Of a DNA stretch of 64,000 nucleotides, positions 49,398 through 58,742 are shown one piece after another (positions within the stretch are counted from its first letter, which is position 1; each line of letters begins with the position of its first letter). Below the pieces are notes generated by a model. It was given only the letters and a program-made list of their open reading frames with translations. It searched no databases and had not been told where the DNA came from. Origin of the DNA: Janibacter cremeus (GTDB lineage Bacteria > Actinomycetota > Actinomycetes > Actinomycetales > Dermatophilaceae); NCBI RefSeq assembly GCF_029395675.1, contig NZ_CP115184.1, positions 1,302,001-1,366,000 of the forward strand. Reading direction: 5' to 3'. Made by a program: the position numbers and the translations under genes.

Positions 49398-50153
49398 TCA
49401 GTCGCGCGGGCCACCCGCGACGTAGATGACCTGGCCGGAGACGAAGCCGGCCTCCTCGGACAGCAGGAAGGACGCCGTCGCGGCGATGTCCTCCGGCTGC
49501 CCGACCCGCTGGACCGGGGTCTCCTTGGCGGCGTGCGCGAGGAAGTCCTCGAAGGGCACCCCGATGCGCTCCGCGGTGGCAGCGGTCATGTCGGTCTGGA
49601 TGAACCCGGGGGCGATGGCGTTGGCCGTGACGCCGAACTTGCCCAGCTCGATGGCCAGGGTCTTGGTGAAGCCCTGCATGCCGGCCTTTGCCGCCGAGTA
49701 GTTGACCTGGCCGCGGTTGCCGAGTGCCGACGTCGAGGAGAGGTTGACGATGCGGCCGTACTTCTCCTGCGTCATGTGCGCCTGGCAGGCCTTGGTCATG
49801 AGGAAGGCTCCGCGCAGGTGCACCGCCATCACGGCGTCCCAGTCCTCGACGGGCATCTTGAAGAGCATGTTGTCCCGGATGATGCCGGCGTTGTTGACCA
49901 GGAGCGTCGGCGCGCCGAGCTCCTCGGCGACCCGGGCCACGCCGGCCTCGACCTGCTCGGGGTCCGACACGTCGACGCCCACGGCGAGGGCGGTGCCACC
50001 ACCCTCGGTGATCTCGTCGGCGACGACCTGGCAGGCGGACTCGTCGAGGTCGAGCACGGCGACGTGGTGACCGTCGGTGGCCAGTCGGTGGGCGACGGCG
50101 CGACCGATGCCGCGGGCGGCTCCGGTGACGACGGCGGTGCGGGTGGCGCTCAT
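49398..50153 (-). CDS. fabG: 3-oxoacyl-ACP reductase / SDR oxidoreductase
   Basis: An NADPH-dependent short-chain dehydrogenase predicted to reduce 3-oxoacyl-ACP. The cofactor motif TGAARGIG is at residues 10-17, NNAGI is near 90, and the catalytic Ser/Tyr/Lys set is in VNLSST and NYSAAKAGMQGF. At 251 residues it is typical of FabG. The ATG at 50153 follows AGGAG by 6 nt. It lies outside the main fab cluster, downstream of hemW and the TRIC channel, so a role in polyhydroxyalkanoate or other ketoreduction is also possible. Confidence 0.87.
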   Translation of the reverse strand: MSATRTAVVTGAARGIGRAVAHRLATDGHHVAVLDLDESACQVVADEITEGGGTALAVGVDVSDPEQVEAGVARVAEELGAPTLLVNNAGIIRDNMLFKMPVEDWDAVMAVHLRGAFLMTKACQAHMTQEKYGRIVNLSSTSALGNRGQVNYSAAKAGMQGFTKTLAIELGKFGVTANAIAPGFIQTDMTAATAERIGVPFEDFLAHAAKETPVQRVGQPEDIAATASFLLSEEAGFVSGQVIYVAGGPRD

Positions 50154-50238
50154 GAGCAGCTCCTGGGGATGGGGGAAGGGGGTCCCACCCATCGTCGTCC
50201 ATCGTCCCGGCGCGAGGACACCCCGGTCGTCCGGGCGC

Positions 50239-50889
50239 TCACTCCTTGGGACGCACCGCGATCCACCGGGGCTCGGTCGGCAGCCGCCAGCCCCGCTTGC
50301 GTGCGAGCAGGCAGATGCCGCCACCCACGGCGACGGCGATGAGCGAGGCGCCCGTGCCGGGGACGACGACCTCGAGCAGGACGAAGACCGCGCCCGCGAC
50401 GAAGGCGGCGCTCGCGTAGAGCTCGGACTGCTGCAGGATCACCGGCACGCGCCCGAGCATCATGTCGCGCACGGCACCGCCACCGCAGGCGGTGAGCACG
50501 CCCAGCAGGATCGCCGGCAGCCAGTGGATGTCGTACAGCATCGCCTTCTGCGTGCCGACGACGGCCCAGGTGCCCAGAGCGATCGCGTCGACCCAGGGGA
50601 AGAGCTGGCGCCAGCGTCGCCCCTCGAGGGGGACGAGGAAGGCGATGCCGGCGGCGACGAGGGCGACCGTGAGGTAGTCCAGGTCGGTCAGGGCGATGGG
50701 CTGGAGGCTGAGCAGCACGTCGCGGATCGCGCCGCCGCCGAGGGCGGAGACAATCGCCAGGACGGCGAATCCGACCGGGTCGAGGTTGAACCGGCGGGCG
50801 ACGGCGCCCCCGAGCAGGCCGTTGGCGAGCACACCGAGCAGGTCGAGCAGCCGGATGATCTCCGGCACCGCGGCAGGCGACTCAGTCAT
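50239..50889 (-). CDS. TRIC-type cation channel family protein (YicG/UPF0126)
   Basis: A 216-residue membrane protein with seven hydrophobic segments and two inverted-repeat glycine motifs, ALGGGAIRDVLL and ACGGGAVRDMML, the signature of prokaryotic TRIC channels. Relatives conduct K+ or Na+; some members are annotated for glycine uptake. Its ATG lies 8 nt inside the hemW 3' end, so the two are translationally coupled. A putative weak promoter of its own is not seen. Confidence 0.88.
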   Translation of the reverse strand: MTESPAAVPEIIRLLDLLGVLANGLLGGAVARRFNLDPVGFAVLAIVSALGGGAIRDVLLSLQPIALTDLDYLTVALVAAGIAFLVPLEGRRWRQLFPWVDAIALGTWAVVGTQKAMLYDIHWLPAILLGVLTACGGGAVRDMMLGRVPVILQQSELYASAAFVAGAVFVLLEVVVPGTGASLIAVAVGGGICLLARKRGWRLPTEPRWIAVRPKE

Positions 50890-52144
50890 GGATCGCCTCC
50901 ACCGCCACCGGGTCGGGGCTCCCGGCGATGAGGTGGTGCACCACGGTGTCGGTGAGCAGTCGGCCCCGTCGGGTGAGCACGACTCGGCCCCCGATCGCCG
51001 CCCGACCGTCGACGAGGCCGTCGGCGACCAGGCCGGCCACCGCCCTTCGCCCCTCCGGCGCCAGCCGCTCGGTCGGCAGGCCCTCGCGCAGCCGGACCCA
51101 CAGCAGGATCTCCTCGTCGCTGCGCTGCTCCGCGGTGAGGACCTCCCGCGCGGCGGCCGGGGACCCCTCGGCGAGGCGCTGCGCCCAGGCGGCGGGGTGC
51201 TTGACGTTCCACCACCGCACCCCGCCGACGTGGCTGTGTGCGCCGGGGCCGATCCCCCACCAGTCGTCGCTGCGCCAGTAGGCCTCGTTGTGCCGGCACC
51301 GGCCCTGCGGTGTGCGCGACCAGTTGCTGATCTCGTACCAGTCGAACCCCGCGTCGGCGAGCAGCTCGTCGGCGAGCTCGTACTTGTCCGCCTCGTCGTC
51401 GTCCGTGGGCCGGGGCAGCTCGCCCCGACGGACGCGGGCCGCGAGCTTCGTCCCCTCCTCGACGGTGAGGGCGTACGCGGACAGGTGGTCGGGCTCGAGC
51501 GCGATCGCCGTCTCGAGCGACGTGCGCCACTGCTCGAGGGTCTCCCCCGGCGTGCCGTAGATGAGGTCCAGGCTCACCGCGAGGCCCACCTCACGGGCGG
51601 CCGCGACGGCCCTGGCGACGTTCGCGGGGTCGTGGGTGCGGTCCAGCGTGGCCAGGACGCCGGGCACGGCCGACTGCATCCCCAGGCTGACCCGGGTGAA
51701 CCCGCCGTCGGCGAGGACACGAAGGGAGTCGACGTCCACCGAGTCGGGGTTGGCCTCGGTGGTCACCTCGACGTCGTCGGCCAGCCCCCAGCGCTCGCGG
51801 ACGGCGGCGAGGAAGCGCACGAGGTCCTGCGCGGGCAGGAGCGTCGGGGTGCCACCACCGACGAAGACGGTGGACACGGCAGGCGCCTCCCCCAGGACAC
51901 GCTGGGCGAGGTCGAGCTCGGTGATCGCCGCGTCGACGAACGTGGCGACGCTCGCCCCCTTCGCCCCGCCGACCGGACCGAGCTCGGTCGCCGTATACGT
52001 GTTGAAGTCGCAGTAGCCGCACCGCACCATCCAGAAGGGAACGTGCAGGTAGATCCCGAATGGCCGCTGCCCGACTGCGTCACGGGCGGCGGCGGGCAGG
52101 GCACCGTCGCGCGGCGCCTCGTCTCCATCGGGCGGGGCAGGCAC
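50882..52144 (-). CDS. hemW: HemW-like radical SAM protein lacking the first cluster cysteine
   Basis: A relative of coproporphyrinogen III oxidase HemN that acts as a haem chaperone in other bacteria. The region GIYLHVPFWMVRCGYCDFNT matches the radical SAM loop, but the first cysteine of CX3CX2C is Trp38 (codon TGG at 52031-52033), leaving only Cys42 and Cys45. SAM-binding STVFVGGGTPTLLP and later HemN_C features are intact, so the rest of the gene is not decayed. The GTG at 52144 is taken with GAGGAT 6 nt upstream. At 420 residues it is full length. It overlaps the TRIC gene by 8 nt. Confidence 0.88.
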   Translation of the reverse strand: MPAPPDGDEAPRDGALPAAARDAVGQRPFGIYLHVPFWMVRCGYCDFNTYTATELGPVGGAKGASVATFVDAAITELDLAQRVLGEAPAVSTVFVGGGTPTLLPAQDLVRFLAAVRERWGLADDVEVTTEANPDSVDVDSLRVLADGGFTRVSLGMQSAVPGVLATLDRTHDPANVARAVAAAREVGLAVSLDLIYGTPGETLEQWRTSLETAIALEPDHLSAYALTVEEGTKLAARVRRGELPRPTDDDEADKYELADELLADAGFDWYEISNWSRTPQGRCRHNEAYWRSDDWWGIGPGAHSHVGGVRWWNVKHPAAWAQRLAEGSPAAAREVLTAEQRSDEEILLWVRLREGLPTERLAPEGRRAVAGLVADGLVDGRAAIGGRVVLTRRGRLLTDTVVHHLIAGSPDPVAVEAIHD

Positions 52145-52150
52145 CGCTCC

Positions 52151-52156
52151 ATCCTC
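52151..52156 (-). promoter_or_regulatory. Possible -10 element of hemW
   Basis: GAGGAT on the minus strand, ending 6 nt before the GTG. It is a poor match, kept because of the spacing. Confidence 0.25.
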
Positions 52157-52198
52157 GCACCCGCCGGACACCGCTCGCCCACTGCCGGGGCGGCTGGC

Positions 52199-52204
52199 TA
52201 CCGT
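52199..52204 (+). promoter_or_regulatory. -10 element of the tyrosine phosphatase gene (leaderless)
   Basis: TACCGT ending 7 nt before ATG 52212. This favours that ATG over the GTG at 52203, which lies inside the box's downstream end. Confidence 0.55.
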
Positions 52205-52211
52205 GAGCACC

Positions 52212-52997
52212 ATGACCCGCTGGATCGAGCTCGATGGTGTCGTCAACATGCGCGACCTCGGAGGGCTGCCCACCCTCCACGGCGGCCGGACACGCGAGGG
52301 CCGGCTCGTGCGCAGCGACAACCTCCAGGACCTCACCCCCCAGGACGTGGCTCGGCTCGTCGACGAGGTGGGCGTCACCGACATCATCGACCTGCGCACC
52401 GACGTCGAGCGCGACCTCACCGGGCCCGGGCCCCTGACCGAGACGTCGTTGGCGCACCACCACCTCAGCTTCATCGACGAGGGGCGCCATCCGGGCGCGG
52501 CCCCGAGCGACGCCGACACCGGCAGGGACGCCCTGGTGCTCTCGCACGGCGACCCGGACCGCGGCACCCCTGGGTTCTGGACGCGGCACTACCTGGGCTA
52601 CCTCCACCAGCGGCCGGACTCCGTCTCGGGGGCGCTCGGCATCATCGCGGGAAGCCGAGGGGGCGCCGTCGTGCACTGCGCCGCGGGCAAGGACCGCACC
52701 GGGACGGTCACGGCGATGGCGCTGTCGGTCGCCGGCGTACCCGACGAGGAGATCATCGCCGACTACGCGGCCAGCGGCGAGCGGATCCGCCAGATCATCG
52801 ACCGGCTCATCGACGTCGAGCCGTACAAGTGGGGCCTGCAGGGGCGCTCGCTCGACGAGCAGACCCCGCGCCCGGAGACGATGGAGATGATCCTGCGCAC
52901 GCTCGAGGACGAGCACGGTGGCGCGACCGGGTGGCTGCGGCAGCAGGGGTGGGACGAGGACCGGCTGGACCTGCTGCGCGCGCGACTCCTCGGCTGA
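52212..52997 (+). CDS. Tyrosine-protein phosphatase (Y_phosphatase3 type)
   Basis: A 261-residue phosphatase related to the lipid/tyrosine phosphatase PtpB group. NMRDLGGLPT is near residue 15, the conserved SDNLQDLT follows, and the catalytic P-loop is VVHCAAGKDRTGTVTAMAL (nucleophilic Cys and Arg). The substrate may be a phosphotyrosine protein or a phosphoinositide. The ATG is set by the promoter. It is convergent with a DUF4442 gene whose stop lies 4 nt away. Confidence 0.88.
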   Translation: MTRWIELDGVVNMRDLGGLPTLHGGRTREGRLVRSDNLQDLTPQDVARLVDEVGVTDIIDLRTDVERDLTGPGPLTETSLAHHHLSFIDEGRHPGAAPSDADTGRDALVLSHGDPDRGTPGFWTRHYLGYLHQRPDSVSGALGIIAGSRGGAVVHCAAGKDRTGTVTAMALSVAGVPDEEIIADYAASGERIRQIIDRLIDVEPYKWGLQGRSLDEQTPRPETMEMILRTLEDEHGGATGWLRQQGWDEDRLDLLRARLLG

Positions 52998-53001
52998 CCG
53001 A

Positions 53002-53475
53002 TCAGTCCGTCGTCGGCTTCATCGACACGTAGACCGGGATGACGCCCCGGACGGCGACCACGCCGTCGGTGCGCACCGCCTTGACGCGGATGTCGATGTC
53101 GCCGGGGGTGGCGGCCCAGTCGGCCGGGTCGGTCTCGGCGATGCACAGCAGGTCGGTGGTCGACTTCGCGAGATACTCCACCCGCAGGCCACGCGGCAGC
53201 CACCGCTGGTCGGAGGGACAGGTGGCCTCGGCGAGCAGCCCCATCGCGGCCTCGAGACCGTTGCACACGGCGATCGCGTGCAGGGTGCCGATGTGGTTGT
53301 GCACCGCCTTGCGGTTGGCGATGGACAGCTCGGCGTAGTTCTCCCGGACCTCACGCACCTTCGGGCGCACGGTCGCGAAGTAGGGCGCCTTCCTGCTGTA
53401 GAGCAGCGAGAAGATCGCCTTGCCTCGCGGGAGCCGGGAGATGAGCCTGTACAGGGTGAATGTCTGCTGTGCCAC
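53002..53475 (-). CDS. DUF4442 hotdog-fold protein
   Basis: A 157-residue protein of the PaaI-like hotdog thioesterase superfamily (DUF4442). ENYAELSIANRKAVHNHIGT carries the conserved Asn-His region, and NGLEAAMGLLAE lies in the central helix. Acyl-CoA thioesterase activity is plausible, but no substrate is known. The GTG at 53475 is 6 nt after TAGGGT. Confidence 0.82.
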   Translation of the reverse strand: MAQQTFTLYRLISRLPRGKAIFSLLYSRKAPYFATVRPKVREVRENYAELSIANRKAVHNHIGTLHAIAVCNGLEAAMGLLAEATCPSDQRWLPRGLRVEYLAKSTTDLLCIAETDPADWAATPGDIDIRVKAVRTDGVVAVRGVIPVYVSMKPTTD

Positions 53476-53481
53476 GTGGGC

Positions 53482-53487
53482 ACCCTA
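53482..53487 (-). promoter_or_regulatory. -10 element of the DUF4442 gene (leaderless)
   Basis: TAGGGT on the minus strand, ending 6 nt before the GTG start. Confidence 0.6.
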
Positions 53488-53571
53488 GGCCCGCAAGGAG
53501 GCACCGGGGTCGTACCGCCGGCGTCGCGTCGATCACGTCGCACGACGTCGCCCGCTCCGGACCGGCGACGG

Positions 53572-54069
53572 TCAGGACCGCAGGCGCGCCGACTGCCCCT
53601 CGACGATGCGCTTGATCGCCGCGAGCGTCTGCGGGATGCCCGTGTGGGCCTGCTCCGTCCGCGTCGCGATCTCCGTCTCGGCACGCTCGCCGTACTTGTC
53701 GCGGAACATCGCCAGCCCGCGCGGCAGGAACTCCCAGGTCTCGGTCAGCTCGGTGTCCTCGCCCAGCGGTGCCATGAGGAAGCCCCACCTGACGAACCCG
53801 TCGCCGATGACCCAGGCGAACTCGCGGCCCCGATCGGCTGCCACCACCCGGGAGCGGGTCTCCCAGGTGCGCCCCGGCTGCTCGTTGTGCCCGGTGAACC
53901 ACGCACCGACCTGCCCTGCCTGCTGGGGGTCGTCCCACCAGCAGGCGGTGCAGATCGGACTCCACTCGCCCGTGCGGGTGACGTCGGAGACCACGTCGTA
54001 GACCACCTCCGGCCGCTCGGCGACCCTGATGGACTCGCGGTGGCTGAACCCTCGCGTGCTCTCGCTCAT
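53572..54069 (-). CDS. SRPBCC-family protein
   Basis: A 165-residue START-like (polyketide cyclase/dehydrase) protein with VAERPEVVYDVVSDVTRTGE near the N-terminus, EWSPICTACWWDD, and a long C-terminal helix (AIKRIVEGQSARL). It probably binds a hydrophobic ligand; the ligand is unknown. The ATG at 54069 follows GAGGAG by 6 nt, 10 nt after the stop of the Rv2466c-like gene, so it is the second gene of that pair. Confidence 0.8.
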   Translation of the reverse strand: MSESTRGFSHRESIRVAERPEVVYDVVSDVTRTGEWSPICTACWWDDPQQAGQVGAWFTGHNEQPGRTWETRSRVVAADRGREFAWVIGDGFVRWGFLMAPLGEDTELTETWEFLPRGLAMFRDKYGERAETEIATRTEQAHTGIPQTLAAIKRIVEGQSARLRS

Positions 54070-54079
54070 GTCCGGCTCC

Positions 54080-54808
54080 TCACTTGTGCTGGCGTCGGCT
54101 GCCACCGTGCCAGTCCTCCTCCACACCGACCGCACCGGGTTCGACGCCGAAGCCGACCAGCTGCGGTCGTTCCCGCAGGCTGCGCTTGAGCTCGGCGAAC
54201 CCGGGGAAGCCGGCCAGCCCGACGACGTGGTCCCACAGCTCGAGGGCGGACTCCTCGTCCGGGAGCCGGCTGATCACCGGCCCGAAGAAGGCGGTGCCGT
54301 CCGGGGGCCGGAAGTGCAGGATCGGTGTGCCGACGTCCTTGCCGGTGAGGGAGAGCGCCTCGTCGGTCTCGGCCCGGATCTGCGTGTCCCAGGAGTCCTC
54401 CTCCAGCGCTCGAGCGAGCTGCGTGGGCAGACCCGCTGCCTCGAGGACGGGCTCGACGAAGGCAGCAGTCCCCCGCTGCTCCCCACTGGAGTCGTCCGCC
54501 GTGGCGGTGGGCTCGGTGTCGAAGATGTGGTGGCCCAGCGCGGCGTACAGGGCATCCACGGCCTCGGGCCCGTGCTCTGCCCGGGTCCGGGCGGCCACCC
54601 GCAGGAGCCGCAGTCCGGCGGTGTGGCCCGCCTCGTACTCGGGCGGGAACTGTGCGTCGTAGTCGACCCCGGCATTGAGCAGGCGCAGCGAGATGAACCG
54701 CCAGTCCACGGTCAGGTCACGCTGGTCGCGCACCATCCGCACCCACTTGCTGGTCAGCCAGCAGAAGGGACAGACGGGGTCGAAGTAGAAGTGGATGTCG
54801 GCGTCCAT
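54080..54808 (-). CDS. Mycothiol-dependent reductase, Rv2466c-like (DsbA/thioredoxin fold)
   Basis: A 242-residue thioredoxin-fold protein with an inserted helical domain. The active site is CPFC in HFYFDPVCPFCWLTSKWV, near residue 14, and the cis-proline is in GTPILHF. In mycobacteria, Rv2466c reduces substrates with mycothiol and activates nitro prodrugs. This implies a mycothiol-producing host. The ATG is 6 nt after TAGGGT. It is cotranscribed with the SRPBCC gene. Confidence 0.85.
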   Translation of the reverse strand: MDADIHFYFDPVCPFCWLTSKWVRMVRDQRDLTVDWRFISLRLLNAGVDYDAQFPPEYEAGHTAGLRLLRVAARTRAEHGPEAVDALYAALGHHIFDTEPTATADDSSGEQRGTAAFVEPVLEAAGLPTQLARALEEDSWDTQIRAETDEALSLTGKDVGTPILHFRPPDGTAFFGPVISRLPDEESALELWDHVVGLAGFPGFAELKRSLRERPQLVGFGVEPGAVGVEEDWHGGSRRQHK

Positions 54809-54814
54809 CCGGCC

Positions 54815-54820
54815 ACCCTA
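54815..54820 (-). promoter_or_regulatory. -10 element of the Rv2466c-like gene (leaderless)
   Basis: TAGGGT on the minus strand, ending 6 nt before the ATG. Confidence 0.6.
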
Positions 54821-54854
54821 CGGAGACCGTCGTCCACCGCGACACCCCCGGGGA

Positions 54855-56723
<1,869 letters not shown>

Positions 56724-56815
56724 GGGTGGCGGACCTCGGGTTCGTCGGGACAGGGATCGTCAGTCATCCTCCCACGGACGGCGCAGCGAGCCGAACGACA
56801 CAGGCCGGAGCGGAC

Positions 56816-56821
56816 TACGGT
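56816..56821 (+). promoter_or_regulatory. -10 element of the MazF-like gene (leaderless)
   Basis: TACGGT ending 6 nt before the ATG at 56828. Confidence 0.55.
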
Positions 56822-56827
56822 GGTGCC

Positions 56828-57268
56828 ATGGACGGCTACCCCGGTGACTACGTCGGAGACCCACCCCTGGAGTGGGCCCCCACGCCGGCGGACCCGATGC
56901 CCTCCCCCGGTGAGGTCGTGTGGGCCCACGTGCCCTACGAGGAGGACCACACGCAGGGCAAGGACCGTCCGGTCCTGCTCATCGGCCGTGACGGCCCGTG
57001 GCTGCTCGCGCTCCAGCTGACGAGCGTCGACCACGACCTCGACGAGGCCCAGGAGGCCGCTGCGGGCCGGCGCTGGATCGACATCGGGCACGGCCGGTGG
57101 GACCACCGCGGTCGGCGCAGCGAGGTGCGCGTCAACCGGGTCATCCGCGTCGACCCCGCCGCGGTCCGCCGCGAGGGAGCGGTCCTGGGCGAGGAGCTCT
57201 TCGTCGCCGTCGCCGAGGCCGTGCGGGCGGTCGCCCACGGTCGGCAGTACGACGACGACCCCGTCTGA
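56828..57268 (+). CDS. PemK/MazF-like protein
   Basis: A 146-residue protein with an acidic Pro/Gly-rich N-terminus (about residues 1-30) and a MazF-fold core: SPGEVVWAHVPYEED, KDRPVLLIGRDG, LLALQLTSVDHD and RVNRVIRVDPAAV. MazF toxins cut RNA as part of toxin-antitoxin pairs, but no antitoxin gene flanks it and the N-terminal extension is unusual, so it may be a domesticated single gene. I start at ATG 56828 because TACGGT ends 6 nt before it; an earlier in-frame ATG adds residues from the lepA promoter region. It ends at a strong bidirectional terminator. Confidence 0.78.
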   Translation: MDGYPGDYVGDPPLEWAPTPADPMPSPGEVVWAHVPYEEDHTQGKDRPVLLIGRDGPWLLALQLTSVDHDLDEAQEAAAGRRWIDIGHGRWDHRGRRSEVRVNRVIRVDPAAVRREGAVLGEELFVAVAEAVRAVAHGRQYDDDPV

Positions 57269-57280
57269 CCCCCCGGCATG

Positions 57281-57323
57281 ACGAAGGGCGCCGGTCACCA
57301 TCGCGGTGACCGGCGCCCTTCGT
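57281..57323. terminator. Bidirectional terminator between the MazF-like gene and rpsT
   Basis: Arms 57281-57299 and 57305-57323 form a perfect 19-bp stem (starting ACGAAGGGCGCC) with a 5-nt loop. It lies between convergent genes, and is the longest perfect stem seen here. Confidence 0.85.
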
Positions 57324-57342
57324 CAGGGTCGCGGTGCTCGAC

Positions 57343-57603
57343 TCAGAGCGCGTTGACCTTCTTCGCCAGGGCCGACTTCTTGTTGGCGGCCTGGTTGGCG
57401 TGCAGTGCGCCCTTGCTCACGGCCTTGTCGAGCTTCTTGCTCGCGGTGGCGAGCGTCGACTTGGCGGTCTCGGCGTCGCCGGCCTCGACGGCCTTGCGGA
57501 CCTTGCGGATCCAGGTGCGCAGCTCGGACTTGATCGCACGGTTGCGCTCGGTGCGCTCATTGTTCGTCTTCACGCGCTTGATCTGGGACTTGATGTTTGC
57601 CAC
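57343..57603 (-). CDS. rpsT: 30S ribosomal protein S20
   Basis: A small basic primary 16S rRNA-binding protein. The 86-residue sequence begins [20 protein letters not shown] and is rich in Lys/Arg, forming three helices, as expected. It starts with GTG and has only a weak ribosome-binding site. A promoter about 140 nt upstream gives an unusually long 5' leader for this window, consistent with translational feedback seen for S20 in other bacteria. Confidence 0.97.
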   Translation of the reverse strand: MANIKSQIKRVKTNNERTERNRAIKSELRTWIRKVRKAVEAGDAETAKSTLATASKKLDKAVSKGALHANQAANKKSALAKKVNAL

Positions 57604-57742
57604 AGGTGTACTTTCTTCGTCGGTCGATGGTTGCCGTTAGAGGGCGGCAAGACGTCTCGGGACCGGCGTGGGGACACCGTGGGAGAGACGCCCTGGGTGG
57701 TGCTCGCTGTACGCACACGACCATGCGCGCACGCAAAGACCA

Positions 57743-57771
57743 AATCTAGCAGCGCCGCCGACCGCCGCCAA
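57743..57771 (-). promoter_or_regulatory. Promoter of rpsT
   Basis: The -35 TTGGCG (57766-57771) and -10 TAGATT (57743-57748) on the minus strand are spaced by 17 bp. The predicted start near 57737 leaves a leader of about 130 nt before the GTG. Confidence 0.6.
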
Positions 57772-57779
57772 ACCGCCGG

Positions 57780-58742
57780 TCAGGAGCCGTTGCGCTCCCG
57801 CGAGATCGTCAGGATGGCCCTCTCGACCGAGTACACGGGGTCACGACCACCCCCCTTGACCTCGACATCAGCGGCGGCGATCGCCTGGATGCTGCGCCCG
57901 AGCGCGTCCCCGCTCCAGCCCTGCAGCGCACGCCTGGCCTTGTCGATCTGCCACGGCGCCATGCCGAGGTCGCGGGCGAGATCGGCGCTGCGGCCGCGCC
58001 CCGCTCCCCCGACCTTGGCCAGCTGCCGCAGCTGCATGGCGATGACGGCGACGATCGGCACCGGATCCACCCCGACGTCGACCGCGTGGCGCAGCAGCCT
58101 CAGGGCCTCGCCGGTGCGCCCGGCGACGGTGGCGTCGGCGACCTTGAAGCCGGTCGCCTCGACCCGGCCACCGTGGTAGCGCTCGACGACGTCGGCATCG
58201 ATCGTGCCGGTGGTGTCGTCGACGAGCTGCTTGCAGGCCGACGCGAGCTCACGCACGTCCTTGCCGACCGCTTCGACGAGGGCCTGGACGGCCTCCGGCG
58301 TGGCCTTGCGTCGGGAGGTGCGGAACTCGTTGGTCACGAACTCGGCCTTGTCGCGGTCGCTCTTGATCGCCGGGGCCTGGATGACGTGCGCCTTGGCCTT
58401 CTTCAGCGTGTCGAGGACCTTCTTGCCCTTGTTGCCCGAGGCGTGGGTGACGACGAGGGTGACCGAGTCCGCCGGGTCGGCGAGGTAGTTGAGCAGGTCG
58501 ATCTGCAGCGCGTCGGGCGCCTGGTGCAGGTCGCGCACGATGATCAGCTTGTCCTCGCCGAAGAGGGAGGGGCTGGCCTGCACGGTCAGCTCACCCTCGG
58601 TGTAGTCCTCCGCGGTGAGAGTGACGACGTCGACCTCGGGCGTGCCCACGCGCACGTCGGCGATGACCTGCTCGACCGCCCGGTCCGCGAGGACTTCCTC
58701 CGGCCCGGAGACAAGCACGAAGGGGGCCACCCGGCTGCTCAA
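57780..58742 (-). CDS. holA: DNA polymerase III delta subunit
   Basis: The clamp-loader subunit that opens the beta sliding clamp. The AAA+-like N-terminal fold contains PFVLVSGPEEVLADRAVEQV and a middle segment VTLVVTHASGNKGKKVLD. The C-terminal collar includes RLLRHAVDVGVDPVPIVAVI. At 320 residues it is of normal length. It starts with TTG at 58742 in a TTGA overlap with the aldo/keto reductase stop; a GTG four codons later is an alternative. Confidence 0.92.
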   Translation of the reverse strand: MSSRVAPFVLVSGPEEVLADRAVEQVIADVRVGTPEVDVVTLTAEDYTEGELTVQASPSLFGEDKLIIVRDLHQAPDALQIDLLNYLADPADSVTLVVTHASGNKGKKVLDTLKKAKAHVIQAPAIKSDRDKAEFVTNEFRTSRRKATPEAVQALVEAVGKDVRELASACKQLVDDTTGTIDADVVERYHGGRVEATGFKVADATVAGRTGEALRLLRHAVDVGVDPVPIVAVIAMQLRQLAKVGGAGRGRSADLARDLGMAPWQIDKARRALQGWSGDALGRSIQAIAAADVEVKGGGRDPVYSVERAILTISRERNGS

